The notes: generated by a model from the sequence alone, not told the origin. Shown: positions 1 through 8,928, numbered from the stretch's first letter. The stretch: DNA of 36,351 nt from Firmicutes bacterium UBA6418 (GCA_002439735.1 DJPG01000112.1:1-36351), one strand, 5' to 3'. Program-made: numbers and translations.

Positions 1-32
1 ACATCCTCTTTGCTCAATAATAACGTTTTCAT
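1..32 (-). CDS. Partial CDS start, possibly ornithine cyclodeaminase family
   Basis: Only the first ten codons are visible (MKTLLLSKED) before the left edge. An AGGTG ribosome binding site lies about 8 bases before the ATG at 32, and the gene starts 19 bases after the aminotransferase stop on the same strand, so the two look co-transcribed. The short N-terminus, a hydrophobic strand followed by SKED, is typical of ornithine cyclodeaminase/mu-crystallin family proteins, which open with this kind of beta strand. This is a recognition from ten residues, so the family call is weak, whereas the existence of a start here is reasonably supported by the spacing and ribosome binding site. Confidence 0.5.
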   Translation of the reverse strand, partial: MKTLLLSKED

Positions 33-51
33 TTTGGTTTCACCTGCTTCC

Positions 52-1179
52 TTATTTCGTGAAACCGTTTTCGATCAGGAATTCTTCGAACTTCGCAAGT
101 GCCTCCGGTACGCCTTTGCGGCCGTAGCCCATGCGGAAGTACGGTTCATCCATTTCGTAAATATTAGCCGGCAGCAGCAGTACGCCTTTTTTATCTACCG
201 CCATCTGGCAGAAATCCTTGACCGGCATATCGATCAACAGCTTATGGAATGCCACCGGTCCGCAGGTGATCGGTTTCTTTTCAAAGAGATAATCATATTT
301 TGCAAAGAATGCGTCTGCAAGCTTGATGTTTTCTTCGATCAGTTTCCGGCTCTTTTCCAGCAGCTCGTCGCTGTGCTTCAGCGCAACCTTGGTCAGATAT
401 TCCGACGGTGCGGAATCGCAGATACTCATATAATGTTTGAATTTTACCAGCTGCTGCAAGAGCGCCGTATCCTTGGACGCGACCCAACCGACGCGGAGTC
501 CTGCAAGACCATAAGATTTTGACATCACGCCCAGCGAAACTGCCTTATCATAATGATCTGCCACCCAGTCTCTCTTTTCGCCGTCCATTTCCAGACCCTT
601 GTAAACTTCGTCCGAGAAAAGATAAATGTCGTGCTTCTTACAGATCGCGCAGAGTTTTTCGATCTCCGCATTCGTGAACGTATAGCCGGTCGGATTGTTC
701 GGCGTATTGATGGCGATGATCTTGGTGTTCGGCTGGATCAGGCTTTCCAGTTCGTTGAAATCCACGACCCACTTTTCCCCGTCGTCTTTGACAAACCATT
801 TGGAAAACGTACAGTTCGGGATCGAATTCGCAACCTCATAGGCGGACTGGTAATTCGGGTACATCGCGATCATATGATCCCCCGGATTCAGAAGCACGTT
901 CATATACGCAAAGATTGCTTCCTGCGCGCCATGGAATACCAGAATGTTTTCGTCCGTCATATTTTTGTAGAGTTTCGCGATCGCTTTTCTGAGCTGTGGA
1001 TCGCCCCAGGTTTCCGTGTAGCCGAGCCACTGCTTCAGATAGCCTTCCTTCGCGCCCGGCTCCATGGCCAGAAGGTCCTCTGTGCTCATGGATTCGCAGT
1101 CCGACTGCGTCAACAGATACGGTGCGGTAAACTCATATAAACCGAAATAACATTCCAACTTAAAATCATTGATCTTCAT
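52..1179 (-). CDS. PLP-dependent aminotransferase, class I/II
   Basis: A fold-type I pyridoxal-phosphate aminotransferase acting in the cytoplasm on an amino acid that cannot be named from sequence. The NPTG motif is near residue 162, the cofactor-binding SDEVY near 189-193, the Schiff-base lysine in SKSYGLAGLRVGW near 221, and the substrate carboxylate arginine in the C-terminal RMGYG segment. At about 375 residues it is the usual family length. I chose ATG at 1179, preceded by AAGGTGAG at good spacing; a GTG at 1188 in the same frame is an alternative that adds three residues. It is followed after 19 bases by a possible ornithine-cyclodeaminase-like gene, which suggests amino-acid breakdown or synthesis of an unusual amino acid. 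Aminotransferases of this sub-type are sometimes labelled capreomycidine-synthase-like; I do not claim that activity. Confidence 0.88.
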   Translation of the reverse strand: MKINDFKLECYFGLYEFTAPYLLTQSDCESMSTEDLLAMEPGAKEGYLKQWLGYTETWGDPQLRKAIAKLYKNMTDENILVFHGAQEAIFAYMNVLLNPGDHMIAMYPNYQSAYEVANSIPNCTFSKWFVKDDGEKWVVDFNELESLIQPNTKIIAINTPNNPTGYTFTNAEIEKLCAICKKHDIYLFSDEVYKGLEMDGEKRDWVADHYDKAVSLGVMSKSYGLAGLRVGWVASKDTALLQQLVKFKHYMSICDSAPSEYLTKVALKHSDELLEKSRKLIEENIKLADAFFAKYDYLFEKKPITCGPVAFHKLLIDMPVKDFCQMAVDKKGVLLLPANIYEMDEPYFRMGYGRKGVPEALAKFEEFLIENGFTK

Positions 1180-1241
1180 TCTGCTCACCTTTTCCTTTCA
1201 ACTCTTTTTCCCTTTTAGGTTGTGTTTTACTTTCTGCTCTT

Positions 1242-1270
1242 ATTTTACTACTGCCTAACCTGCCGCACAA
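1242..1270 (-). promoter_or_regulatory. Possible sigma-A promoter of the aminotransferase
   Basis: On the minus strand TTGTGC and TAAAAT are 17 bases apart. The -10 is good and the -35 matches only its first three bases. It lies about 60 bases before the aminotransferase start. A T-tract sits just upstream on this strand. Confidence 0.35.
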
Positions 1271-1276
1271 GAACGC

Positions 1277-1315
1277 AAAAAAAAATGACCTAGTAGCCAA
1301 AGACTTACTAAGTCA
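1277..1315 (-). terminator. Terminator-like hairpin in the divergent intergenic region
   Basis: A stem of about ten pairs (GACTTAGTAAG with CTACTAGGTC, one mismatch and one bulge) has a 7-base loop and is followed on the minus strand by nine T. No minus-strand gene ends here, so it could stop read-through or antisense transcription arriving at the aminotransferase promoter. On the plus strand it is followed only by GGTTTTCC, a poor T-run. Apart from this hairpin and the weak promoter, I see nothing else in 1189-1462. Confidence 0.45.
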
Positions 1316-1462
1316 GGTTTTCCTTACCAAATATAATCGAGGAAGAAATTCTGCGCATCCGGCAAAATCTATGCACATTTTTCCGCTCCGCAAAATATAT
1401 TAGGAGAAAAGACTGTGATCTGCACCCTGTGCGGACACGCAAAGCAAGAGAGGTGGAAAAAC

Positions 1463-1810
1463 ATGAAAAACTGCTTGTACTGCATCGATGTCTACACCGT
1501 CAGCGAGGGTGACACCTTGTATTCGATCGCCGAAAAATACGAGCTGCCGGTCAGCCTGCTGATGAAAGTCAACGGCATCGAAAATCCATATAACCTGCAG
1601 ATCGGCATGCGTCTATGCATTCCGGGAACGGAGGATCAGCTTCCGTCCGCGCCGGGGGCCTGCGCGAAGACTCATACCGTCAAGGCCGGCGATACTCTGT
1701 ACTTAATTGCCAAAATGCACAATGTTAAGCTGGATGCGCTCATGCGCGCGAATCCGAATATCGACCCATACAATATGCTGGTCGGAACGGAGCTTTGCAT
1801 CCCGATGTAG
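1463..1810 (+). CDS. Small protein of two LysM domains
   Basis: A 115-residue protein made almost wholly of two LysM repeats, about residues 8-57 and 67-114. Both have the GDTLY core and end in LCIP. LysM binds N-acetylglucosamine polymers such as peptidoglycan or chitin-like glycans. I start at the ATG at 1463 because GAGAGGTGG lies about 7 bases before it; an upstream in-frame start at 1415 lacks this. There is no signal peptide or membrane helix, so export by the normal route is not visible. In endospore formers, LysM proteins without a signal peptide (the SafA type) are made in the mother cell and enter the spore coat, which is one possible role. The cysteines (C4, C7 and one per repeat) could cross-link. 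It stands alone, convergent with the next gene. Confidence 0.82.
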   Translation: MKNCLYCIDVYTVSEGDTLYSIAEKYELPVSLLMKVNGIENPYNLQIGMRLCIPGTEDQLPSAPGACAKTHTVKAGDTLYLIAKMHNVKLDALMRANPNIDPYNMLVGTELCIPM

Positions 1811-1852
1811 ACTTCTGCAGATTTCCGTTTCTGCACATACCCTGTCGTACAC

Positions 1853-1906
1853 AAAAAATGAGCAAGGCTGACCGTCGATCTCTGCGGATCCGACGATCAG
1901 CCCGCT
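1853..1906 (-). terminator. Rho-independent terminator of the amidohydrolase/comEC strand
   Basis: On the minus strand AGC-GGGCTGA pairs with TCAGCC-TTGCT, with a second inner pairing GTCG/CGAC, and a run of six T follows. It lies between the convergent LysM and amidohydrolase genes and ends the minus-strand transcript. The T-run is a couple of bases beyond the stem. Confidence 0.7.
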
Positions 1907-1954
1907 GGATTCTACAACAAAACGCAGTCGGCGGCAATCAACGCTCCGTAGAGT

Positions 1955-3247
1955 TTACAGGAGCTTATCCAGTTCTCGTTCGACTTCCGGCATTTTTTTG
2001 ACGGTCGGATGGTCGATGACTTTGCCGCGCGTAACGACCATTTCGATCTTGCGCAGTGCCTGCAGATTGTCTAACGGATTCTGTTTCGTCACCACGAAAT
2101 CCGCGCATTTGCCGGGTTCAATGCTGCCGGTGATGTCCCCGATGCCGGCCAGCTCCGCGTTCAGCTTGGTCGCGGTATATAAAGCGAACTTCTCGGATAC
2201 GCCGCAGTAGTTATGATAGTAGTTCAGTTCCCGCCACATATCGTAGTGCGTGATGTACGGGCAGCCGGTATCCGTACCCAGACCGACCGGAATGCCGTTG
2301 GCAAGACAAGCCTTTGCGCAGTCCAGGATCCCGTTAAAGACGACCTGTCCGTTATACTGTTCCGTTTCGGTGATATGGCTGACTTCCCGATCAAACTTCG
2401 CATAAGGAAGCGCCGGCGAAATCGTTGCGATCAAGCAGGCATGGTGCTCTTTGAACAGCGCGATCATTTCCTCGTCTGCCGCCGCGCCGTGTTCAATCGA
2501 ATCCACGCCGTTGGCCAGCGCGCACTTTACGCCCTCGGGACTTTCTACATGCGCCGCGACTTTCAGTCCCAGTTCATGTGCCGCGTCACAGGCCGCCTTG
2601 ACATATTCCGGCGGCATTTTGAGCTCTCCCGGTTCACCTTTAACTTTGGCATCCAGCACGCCGCCGGTGATCATTAGTTTGATCCAGTCCGGCTTCGCCT
2701 CGGCGATCTTGCGGACATAGGAAGCCGCCTCTTCCGCACTGTTTGCCACATAGGCCAGAGAATGCGCCATGTGACCGCCCTCGACCGAGACCGCCATATC
2801 ACAGGCCAGAATACGCGGTCCGACGATTTCACCCGCATTGATCTTATTGCGGATCTTCGAATCAAAATCCAGCACGCCGCCGACCGTACGGATCGTCGTC
2901 ACACCGCTCAGGAGCTGCGTTCTGGCGCTGGAAGCGCACATGTTCATCGCCAGCTTACGAAACAGCGCGTTGCTGGTCAGAATTTTGACCAATTTGGCTG
3001 CGTCCTGCTGTTTCTTCTTCGGCTTACCGGTTGCCGGCAGATGCAGGTGCAGGTTGATCAGCCCCGGCATGATATAGTTTCCCGCAAGGTCGATGATCTC
3101 ATACCCACTGAGATCTTTATCCTTGATCTGTTCTTTTTCCACAATGGCTTCAATCCGTTCGCCGTCCGTCAGGATGACCTTATCCCGCTGCGGCTCCATA
3201 TCCTTGGTTCCGTCCAGAATGATCCCGTTGATATATGCTTGTTTCAT
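1955..3247 (-). CDS. Metal-dependent amidohydrolase, imidazolonepropionase-like
   Basis: A cytoplasmic metal hydrolase of the amidohydrolase superfamily, in the subgroup that contains imidazolonepropionase and the Xaa-Pro/Xaa-Arg dipeptidases. The N-terminal beta-sandwich leads into PGLINLHLHL, where the HxH metal pair is near residues 67 and 69. Further landmarks are WIKLMITGG (candidate metal-bridging lysine near 190), HVES near 235, SIEHG near 258 and the catalytic aspartate in GLGTDTG near 327. At 430 residues it is full length. The start ATG at 3247 has AGGAGG about 8 bases upstream. It lies 63 bases after comEC on the same strand, with no functional link obvious. The exact substrate (a cyclic amide, dipeptide or carbamate) cannot be inferred. 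Confidence 0.87.
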   Translation of the reverse strand: MKQAYINGIILDGTKDMEPQRDKVILTDGERIEAIVEKEQIKDKDLSGYEIIDLAGNYIMPGLINLHLHLPATGKPKKKQQDAAKLVKILTSNALFRKLAMNMCASSARTQLLSGVTTIRTVGGVLDFDSKIRNKINAGEIVGPRILACDMAVSVEGGHMAHSLAYVANSAEEAASYVRKIAEAKPDWIKLMITGGVLDAKVKGEPGELKMPPEYVKAACDAAHELGLKVAAHVESPEGVKCALANGVDSIEHGAAADEEMIALFKEHHACLIATISPALPYAKFDREVSHITETEQYNGQVVFNGILDCAKACLANGIPVGLGTDTGCPYITHYDMWRELNYYHNYCGVSEKFALYTATKLNAELAGIGDITGSIEPGKCADFVVTKQNPLDNLQALRKIEMVVTRGKVIDHPTVKKMPEVERELDKLL

Positions 3248-3310
3248 TCCTTTGTCCTCCTGTGTTCTGTTTGTCTCTATTTTACGAAAAAACAGGAAAA
3301 AAGTCTACTC

Positions 3311-5488
3311 TCAATTTCTCGTCTTTGTCCGCATCGTATCGATGCGGATGCCCTTTTGACCGCGGAATTTCAAGCCGACTGCGCCGTCGAGATCATTGCG
3401 GAAAACCCGGATGCCTCGCTCCGCAAGCCGCGCCAGTACTTCCGGCGACGGGTGTCCGTAATTGTTTTTTCCCACCTGGATCACCGCGATCTGCGGATCT
3501 ACGGCATCTAAAAACTCTGCAGCGCTGCTGGTCTTGCTCCCGTGATGCCCGATCTTCAAAACATCCGCGCGCAGCGTCTCCGGCTTGCCGGTACTTTGAT
3601 AATGAGCCAGCATCGCAAGCTCTCCTTCTTCATCCAGATCGCCGGTGATCAGCACTCGGAAGCTGTCATAATGAAGCAGGAAGACACTGCAGGCAGCGTT
3701 CCCCTCCTGCTGCGGGTCTTCATCAAGCGTGAGCGGCCAGAGCACCTCGATCCATACGTGATCGCTTTTGCCGAGACGGATCTCTTTTCCCGCGGTCAGC
3801 CCCGCGATCTGCCGTGTCACGGGAAAAGATTCCGCCAGCTGGCATTGCCCCAGATAATGATCGGTATGCCGGTGTGTCGCCAGTGCCAGATCCAGTTTCC
3901 GCACGCCGTTTGCGAGGAAATACGGTTTCAGCGTCTTGCTGCCCACGTCATAGCGCACATTTCCGCCTCCATCGATCAGGATATGACTGCCGTGACTACG
4001 CAAATGGATGGCGTCCCCCTGTCCGACGTCCACAAAGATCAGGTCGGCATGCGTGATTGGCGAATAAGTAAACAGTTGTACAGCCAGCGCCAGTAGAAGG
4101 ATCAGTCCGAAGCAGCCGATCAGCCGTTTGTTTTGTTTTCGTAGCCGCAGCAGCAGGCAGGTCTCCGAAGCCGCAAAGAAAGCGCCGCCCAAAAGCAGGA
4201 TTGTCAGCCAGATCGGCGGCCGCACGACATTGATCGCCGCATGCCCGTTGAGCCCGAACCATGCATTGATCCGCAGCAGCATTTGTGCCATAGCCTCCAG
4301 AAACGACAGGCATAAAGAAAACAGAGTTCCGCCTGCGCAGCCGGAAAGTACGAAGCATCCCATCGCAAACGGAACGAACCACCCGGTCAGGTAAAGGATC
4401 GGCAGATTCGCCGCAAGGCTGACCAGGGAGATCGTATGAAACTGATAAGCCTGATACAAAATCAGTCCCAGATTGACCGCCAGTGCCGTCGTCAGAGATT
4501 CCGGCACCCTCTGTGGCAGAATCCGCTGAAAAAACGCGATCGAGCTGATGGCCAGAAAGGACATCTGAAAAGCCGTTCCCAGGATCACATACGGGTTCCG
4601 TACGATCAGCAGGAGTGCAACCGTGCTCAGCGCAGTCAGCATGTCGTAGCGCAGATCCGATAGCCTTGCGAGGACGCTCAGCACGATCATCAGTACTGCC
4701 CGCACCGTCGACGGGCTCCAGGCAGACAGTGTTCCGTATGAAAACAGCAGAAAACCCAACACCAGCAGCGCCGGCGCGCTACTGCGGTTTCGGGTCAGCC
4801 TCCTGTACAGATCGTACAGAATACCAATGTGCAGACCACTGACTGCCAAAATATGCGCGGTTCCGTTATCGCGGAACTGCTGTGTGACCTCCTCGTCGAG
4901 ATACGCAGTCTCGCCGAACAGCACACCCATTAAAAGGCCCCGGCTCTGCGGGCGCAGTTGTGCGGCAAAGCGGAACTTCTGCCGTACCAGCAGCCGTTCA
5001 TACGCATCAAACAACTTCTGAAAGGCACCAGCAGACAAAACGGCCGTTGCAGTCACTCCTCCGCTTTCTGATTCATCCTCGATTGCAAAGGAATCCAATG
5101 TCCCGATCAAACGGATCCCGCAGCTTTTGAGATAATCCGCGTAGTCGAAGCAATGCGGATTTCCCGCAGATGCCGGCACGGCAAGACTGCAGCGAAAACG
5201 GATCTTGGCGCGTTGCAGCTGCCATGGTTCTCTGATGCTGCTGTAATAGGTCAGCAGCACATCCTCTGACCGTCTCAGCGCTTGCCCATCCACTGTGTGA
5301 AGACGGACACGCATCGTATAAACATTCTCTTCTTTTTCACGGATCTGCCGGACCGTACCCATGTAGTTCCGCGCGCCTTCTGTCAGAGCCGCAGGCGGCG
5401 TCGGAGCCAGCGGGATCCCCGCCAGGTCCAAAAGATATAACACGCTTAAAAGACAAAGAACGAAGCAAAACAGTTTTCTTCTTTGCAT
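3311..5488 (-). CDS. comEC: DNA internalization competence protein ComEC/Rec2
   Basis: The membrane channel that passes single-stranded DNA into the cytoplasm during natural transformation. In order it has an N-terminal hydrophobic segment (about 5-25), a soluble OB-like region, the competence membrane domain with many helices (about 180-460, including the hallmark HILAVSGLHIGILYDL) and a C-terminal metallo-beta-lactamase domain (about 465-715). The latter carries VDVGQGDAIH, ILIDGGG, THRHTDH, ITGDLDEEGE and KIGHHGSKTS, so the metal site looks intact, with arginine in the HxHxDH position between the first two histidines. At 725 residues it is near the usual length. No ComEA or ComEB partner lies here. 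The ATG at 5488 has no clear ribosome binding site and a promoter-like sequence ends about 7 bases before it. Confidence 0.93.
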   Translation of the reverse strand: MQRRKLFCFVLCLLSVLYLLDLAGIPLAPTPPAALTEGARNYMGTVRQIREKEENVYTMRVRLHTVDGQALRRSEDVLLTYYSSIREPWQLQRAKIRFRCSLAVPASAGNPHCFDYADYLKSCGIRLIGTLDSFAIEDESESGGVTATAVLSAGAFQKLFDAYERLLVRQKFRFAAQLRPQSRGLLMGVLFGETAYLDEEVTQQFRDNGTAHILAVSGLHIGILYDLYRRLTRNRSSAPALLVLGFLLFSYGTLSAWSPSTVRAVLMIVLSVLARLSDLRYDMLTALSTVALLLIVRNPYVILGTAFQMSFLAISSIAFFQRILPQRVPESLTTALAVNLGLILYQAYQFHTISLVSLAANLPILYLTGWFVPFAMGCFVLSGCAGGTLFSLCLSFLEAMAQMLLRINAWFGLNGHAAINVVRPPIWLTILLLGGAFFAASETCLLLRLRKQNKRLIGCFGLILLLALAVQLFTYSPITHADLIFVDVGQGDAIHLRSHGSHILIDGGGNVRYDVGSKTLKPYFLANGVRKLDLALATHRHTDHYLGQCQLAESFPVTRQIAGLTAGKEIRLGKSDHVWIEVLWPLTLDEDPQQEGNAACSVFLLHYDSFRVLITGDLDEEGELAMLAHYQSTGKPETLRADVLKIGHHGSKTSSAAEFLDAVDPQIAVIQVGKNNYGHPSPEVLARLAERGIRVFRNDLDGAVGLKFRGQKGIRIDTMRTKTRN

Positions 5489-5495
5489 ATTCCAA

Positions 5496-5523
5496 ATTGT
5501 ACCATAATTTTTTTGTTTTTCAA
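5496..5523 (-). promoter_or_regulatory. Possible sigma-A promoter of comEC with extended -10
   Basis: On the minus strand TTGAAA is followed after 16 bases by TACAAT, with a TG one base before the -10. The predicted transcription start falls at about 5489, directly before the comEC ATG at 5488, which would leave essentially no untranslated leader. Confidence 0.45.
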
Positions 5524-5596
5524 ATACATTTTTATACTTTTTTTCAAATTTTATTCATTTTTTTACGAAAGATTCTTGCGAAAATATGGAAAGTAT

Positions 5597-5625
5597 TTGG
5601 CTTTCCGGACAAGGTATGGTATACT
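5597..5625 (+). promoter_or_regulatory. Sigma-A promoter of the class A PBP gene
   Basis: TTGGCT and TATACT are 17 bases apart, with TG one base before the -10 (an extended -10). The -10 ends 63 bases before the chosen TTG start. The rest of 5489-5688 is AT-rich and holds the divergent comEC promoter; nothing else is apparent. Confidence 0.65.
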
Positions 5626-5688
5626 GTAAATTGTAGCTTTCTGTGTAGATACACAGGCTGCCGAGACCAAAGAAAGAGGGTGATTTGT

Positions 5689-8600
5689 TTGAGTTACTAC
5701 GATGAATCCGGTAAACCGAAAAACTCGCATGCGGAAGATCCGAGCACCGAGCAGGCGATGCACAGCCGACGTGCCAGACGCATGGAGCGGGAAGCGGAAG
5801 AAGAAAAGAACGAACACAAAGAGCAGCATGCTCCAAAAGATCATAAAGAACATAAAAAAAAGAAATATAAGCTGAACAAAAAACAGTTCCTGCGATTTAG
5901 TCTTTGTATTTTTCTTGCAATGGTTCTGCTCTGCATGACCTATGTAGGCATCACCATCATCAAAGCGCCGAAGATCGAAACCGACAATATCTATAGTCAG
6001 CTCTCACAAAGTTCCGTACTTTACGATGACAAAGGGGAGATCATCGATAATGTCTTTGCGGATCAGAACCGGACGATCGTCGAGCTCAGTCAGATTCCGA
6101 AGAATGTTCAGAATGCTTTTATAGCGCTGGAGGATAAGACATTTAGAACTCACCACGGTTTTAACATTATTCGAATTTTCGGTGCCATCAAAGACGCCGT
6201 TCTGCATGGTGGATCGATCAGCGGCACCAGTACCATCACACAGCAGCTGGCCAGAAACCTGTATCTATCCGATACCATGCAGGAGCGCTCCCTTTCCCGT
6301 AAGATCACAGAAGCCTATTACGCCGTAATTCTGGAAAAAAACCTGAGCAAGGATGAAATTTTGGAGGCTTACCTCAACACCGTAAATTTCGGATCAGGCT
6401 ACGGCGTCCAAGCCGCGGCGCAAGCCTATTTTTCCAAGGACATTGAGAATGTGACGCTCTTTGAAGCCGCAGCGCTTGCTGCGATGCCGCAGCAACCGAC
6501 GACTTACGCGTTGGTCAAAGCTGTTTCGCTGGACAGCATCACCGAGGATACCGACAATCTGATTATGAAAGGCACAGACTATGCCTATGTCTGGAATGAC
6601 GCGGCTGCTGGCCGAATCAAGTTGTGCCTTAAACTGATGTTGGAGCAGGGCTATATTTCGCAGGCAGAATATGACGAAGCGGTCAAAACCAAGATTAAAG
6701 ATGTCGTCAATCCGAACACAGACGCTCTGAATTCCGTGTCCAACTACTTTGCCGATTATGTCATCACGCAGGTCATTCAAGATCTGCAGGATCAGCTCGG
6801 CTACGACTATCAGAAGGCGCAGAGCCTAGTCTATAACGGCGGTATCCAGATTTATACAACGATGGATTCCCAGGCACAGGCTGTCATTGAAAAAGAATAT
6901 AAGAACGACGATAATTTCCCGCAGCCGATCAATTATTCCAAGGATAAGAACGGCAATATCAAGAATCCGAGCGGCGGCGTCCTGCTGTACGCGTACAGCA
7001 ACTATGTTGAAAAAGACGGCACGTTTAAGCTCAAATCCGATGAATATAAGTGGAACAGCGACGGCTCCCTGACCATCTTCGCCGGCAAGCGGCTTGCCAT
7101 CTACAATACAACCGTCAACGGTCAAACGGATTACAGCATAGAAATGAAAAATATGTACTCCATCGAAAATGGAAAATTCTATTCCATTCCGGGCGGCTAC
7201 ATTAATATTCCGCAGGCATATAAGAGCCGCGACAACGATGGCAACCTCGTTATTTCTGCGCAATTCTTCACCGACTATCCGGATTTTTTCATTGAGGACG
7301 GCAAGAAGCTTTCCACAAAGGATTATTCTCTGCGTCAGAAAGTCATCCAACCGCAGTCGGCGATGACCATCGTCGACAACAAGACCGGCGCGATCAAAGC
7401 AATGATCGGTGGCCGCAAAACCGTTGGCCGCATGCTGTTCAACCGTGCAACAGCCACCCGTCAGCCTGGTTCCTCCATCAAACCAGTCTCGGTCTATTCA
7501 GCAGCTCTGCAGCGCAGCTTTGAACTAGAAGCCGCCGGTGAGACCTTCCCGCTTGTCGATACCGGATTTGATCGACAAGGAACCAATCTGTGGGGCAATT
7601 ATATCACCACGGCTTCTATCGTGGACGACGAGCCGACGAAGATTAACGGAAAAATCTGGCCGGTAAACTCCTATCGTTCCTATCGCGGTCTTTACACATT
7701 CCGTACCGCACTGCAGCAGTCTGTCAACGTCTGCGCGGTCAAGATCCTGGCTCAGGTCGGTGTAGATTACGCCTTTGACATTGCGCAAAGATTCGGACTC
7801 ACCACGCTGGTCAAGGAGGGCGACAGCAACGATTTGAACCTTGCCGCACTGGGTATGGGCGGTCTGACCAAGGGCGTCTCCACACTGGAAATGGCAAGTG
7901 CGTACTCCGTATTTGTCAACGACGGAGTCCTCAAGAGTCCAACCTGTTATACGAAAGTTACCAGCAAGGCGGGAGATATCATTCTGGAACCGCAAACAAC
8001 CGAAAGTGATGTGTTGGATTCCGGCGTTGCCTGGATCATGCGTAACGTTCTGCAGAGCGTTGTTTCCGAGGGTATCGGTTCCTATGCGAGAGTCTCCGGC
8101 GCGAATGTCGGCGGTAAAACCGGTACGACCTCTGACAGCTACGATATCTGGTTTGACGGCTTTACCGCAAACTATTCCGCATCCATCTGGATTGGTACCG
8201 ATGTGAATATTAAACTTTCCTCCATGTCGCCAAAAGCCGCGACTCTATGGGGAAAGATCATGGGACAGATTGATGCTGCTAAGGGTGGAAAATATTCCAA
8301 GAAACCGGATAATGTCGTCAGCGCAGTCATTGATACCAAGAGCGGTCTTCTGGCTGCCGACAACAGCACGACGACGCGTACCGAGTATTTCACTCGTGGG
8401 ACGCAGCCGACGGAAGCTGGCACGCTGCGCCAGGTTGCGGACATCTGTGATGAATCCGGAGAACTGGCAACGCCATCCTGCCCAAGTGTATCTTCCGATA
8501 TCGGCATCATGCGCCCGTACATTCCAAGCAAACAAGTCAGGGATTACTCGATTGAACTGCCTCACTATTACTGTCATCTGCACAATCCAAATCCTGACGT

Positions 8601-8772
8601 CTATCCTGCAGATCCGGATAAAAAGGTCACGATCGTTGAGGAAAAGCCTCCGGTCGAGGAGCCGGATCCGGGTGTCATCGACGATCCGGAAGATCCGAAC
8701 TACGATCCGAACAAATCGCCGGACAGCGTTGAAGATGACGGTGACGGTGACAGCAGCGAACCTGCAGACTAA
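5689..8772 (+). CDS. Class A penicillin-binding protein (PBP1A-type)
   Basis: A bifunctional peptidoglycan synthase: it polymerises lipid II and cross-links stem peptides on the outer face of the membrane. The TTG at 5689 is chosen because AGAGGG lies 8 bases upstream and the family N-terminus fits, giving 1027 residues. The order is a lysine/glutamate-rich cytoplasmic tail, one membrane anchor (about 65-88), a GT51 transglycosylase with the catalytic glutamate in ALEDKTFRTHHG and the GTSTITQQLARN motif, an unusually long linker of roughly 130 residues, and a transpeptidase domain with SSIK (catalytic serine in RQPGSSIKP), SVN and KTGTT. It ends in a 60-residue proline/acidic tail after the transpeptidase, likely disordered outside the cell. 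It is transcribed alone, divergent from comEC and closed by a terminator. Confidence 0.94.
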   Translation: MSYYDESGKPKNSHAEDPSTEQAMHSRRARRMEREAEEEKNEHKEQHAPKDHKEHKKKKYKLNKKQFLRFSLCIFLAMVLLCMTYVGITIIKAPKIETDNIYSQLSQSSVLYDDKGEIIDNVFADQNRTIVELSQIPKNVQNAFIALEDKTFRTHHGFNIIRIFGAIKDAVLHGGSISGTSTITQQLARNLYLSDTMQERSLSRKITEAYYAVILEKNLSKDEILEAYLNTVNFGSGYGVQAAAQAYFSKDIENVTLFEAAALAAMPQQPTTYALVKAVSLDSITEDTDNLIMKGTDYAYVWNDAAAGRIKLCLKLMLEQGYISQAEYDEAVKTKIKDVVNPNTDALNSVSNYFADYVITQVIQDLQDQLGYDYQKAQSLVYNGGIQIYTTMDSQAQAVIEKEYKNDDNFPQPINYSKDKNGNIKNPSGGVLLYAYSNYVEKDGTFKLKSDEYKWNSDGSLTIFAGKRLAIYNTTVNGQTDYSIEMKNMYSIENGKFYSIPGGYINIPQAYKSRDNDGNLVISAQFFTDYPDFFIEDGKKLSTKDYSLRQKVIQPQSAMTIVDNKTGAIKAMIGGRKTVGRMLFNRATATRQPGSSIKPVSVYSAALQRSFELEAAGETFPLVDTGFDRQGTNLWGNYITTASIVDDEPTKINGKIWPVNSYRSYRGLYTFRTALQQSVNVCAVKILAQVGVDYAFDIAQRFGLTTLVKEGDSNDLNLAALGMGGLTKGVSTLEMASAYSVFVNDGVLKSPTCYTKVTSKAGDIILEPQTTESDVLDSGVAWIMRNVLQSVVSEGIGSYARVSGANVGGKTGTTSDSYDIWFDGFTANYSASIWIGTDVNIKLSSMSPKAATLWGKIMGQIDAAKGGKYSKKPDNVVSAVIDTKSGLLAADNSTTTRTEYFTRGTQPTEAGTLRQVADICDESGELATPSCPSVSSDIGIMRPYIPSKQVRDYSIELPHYYCHLHNPNPDVYPADPDKKVTIVEEKPPVEEPDPGVIDDPEDPNYDPNKSPDSVEDDGDGDSSEPAD

Positions 8773-8843
8773 AACCAGCTTTGCCCCGCCAGACAGACTT
8801 TGATCGATCGAATCCGTTTTTTACAGAGTTTAACGATTGGCAC

Positions 8844-8915
8844 AAGAAAAGGGAGCTTCCTGCATACATCAGCGAGATTCAACTGATATGCGCAGGTGCT
8901 CCCTTTTCTTTTTGT
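8844..8915. terminator. Bidirectional terminator between PBP and nhaC
   Basis: A long inverted repeat: AAGAAAAGGGAGC pairs with GCTCCCTTTTCTT, continued by CCTGC/GCAGG and CATCAG/CTGAT arms. T-runs follow on both strands, so it can end both convergent transcripts. Confidence 0.85.
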
Positions 8916-8928
8916 TTCATTCACCGAA

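Noticed and set aside
36..66. Inverted repeat GGTTTCAC/GTGAAACC across the aminotransferase stop
   Set aside because: It has a 15-base loop and is followed on the transcribed strand by AAAATG, not T; the arm contains the next gene's ribosome binding site, so it is not a terminator, and a regulatory role cannot be supported.
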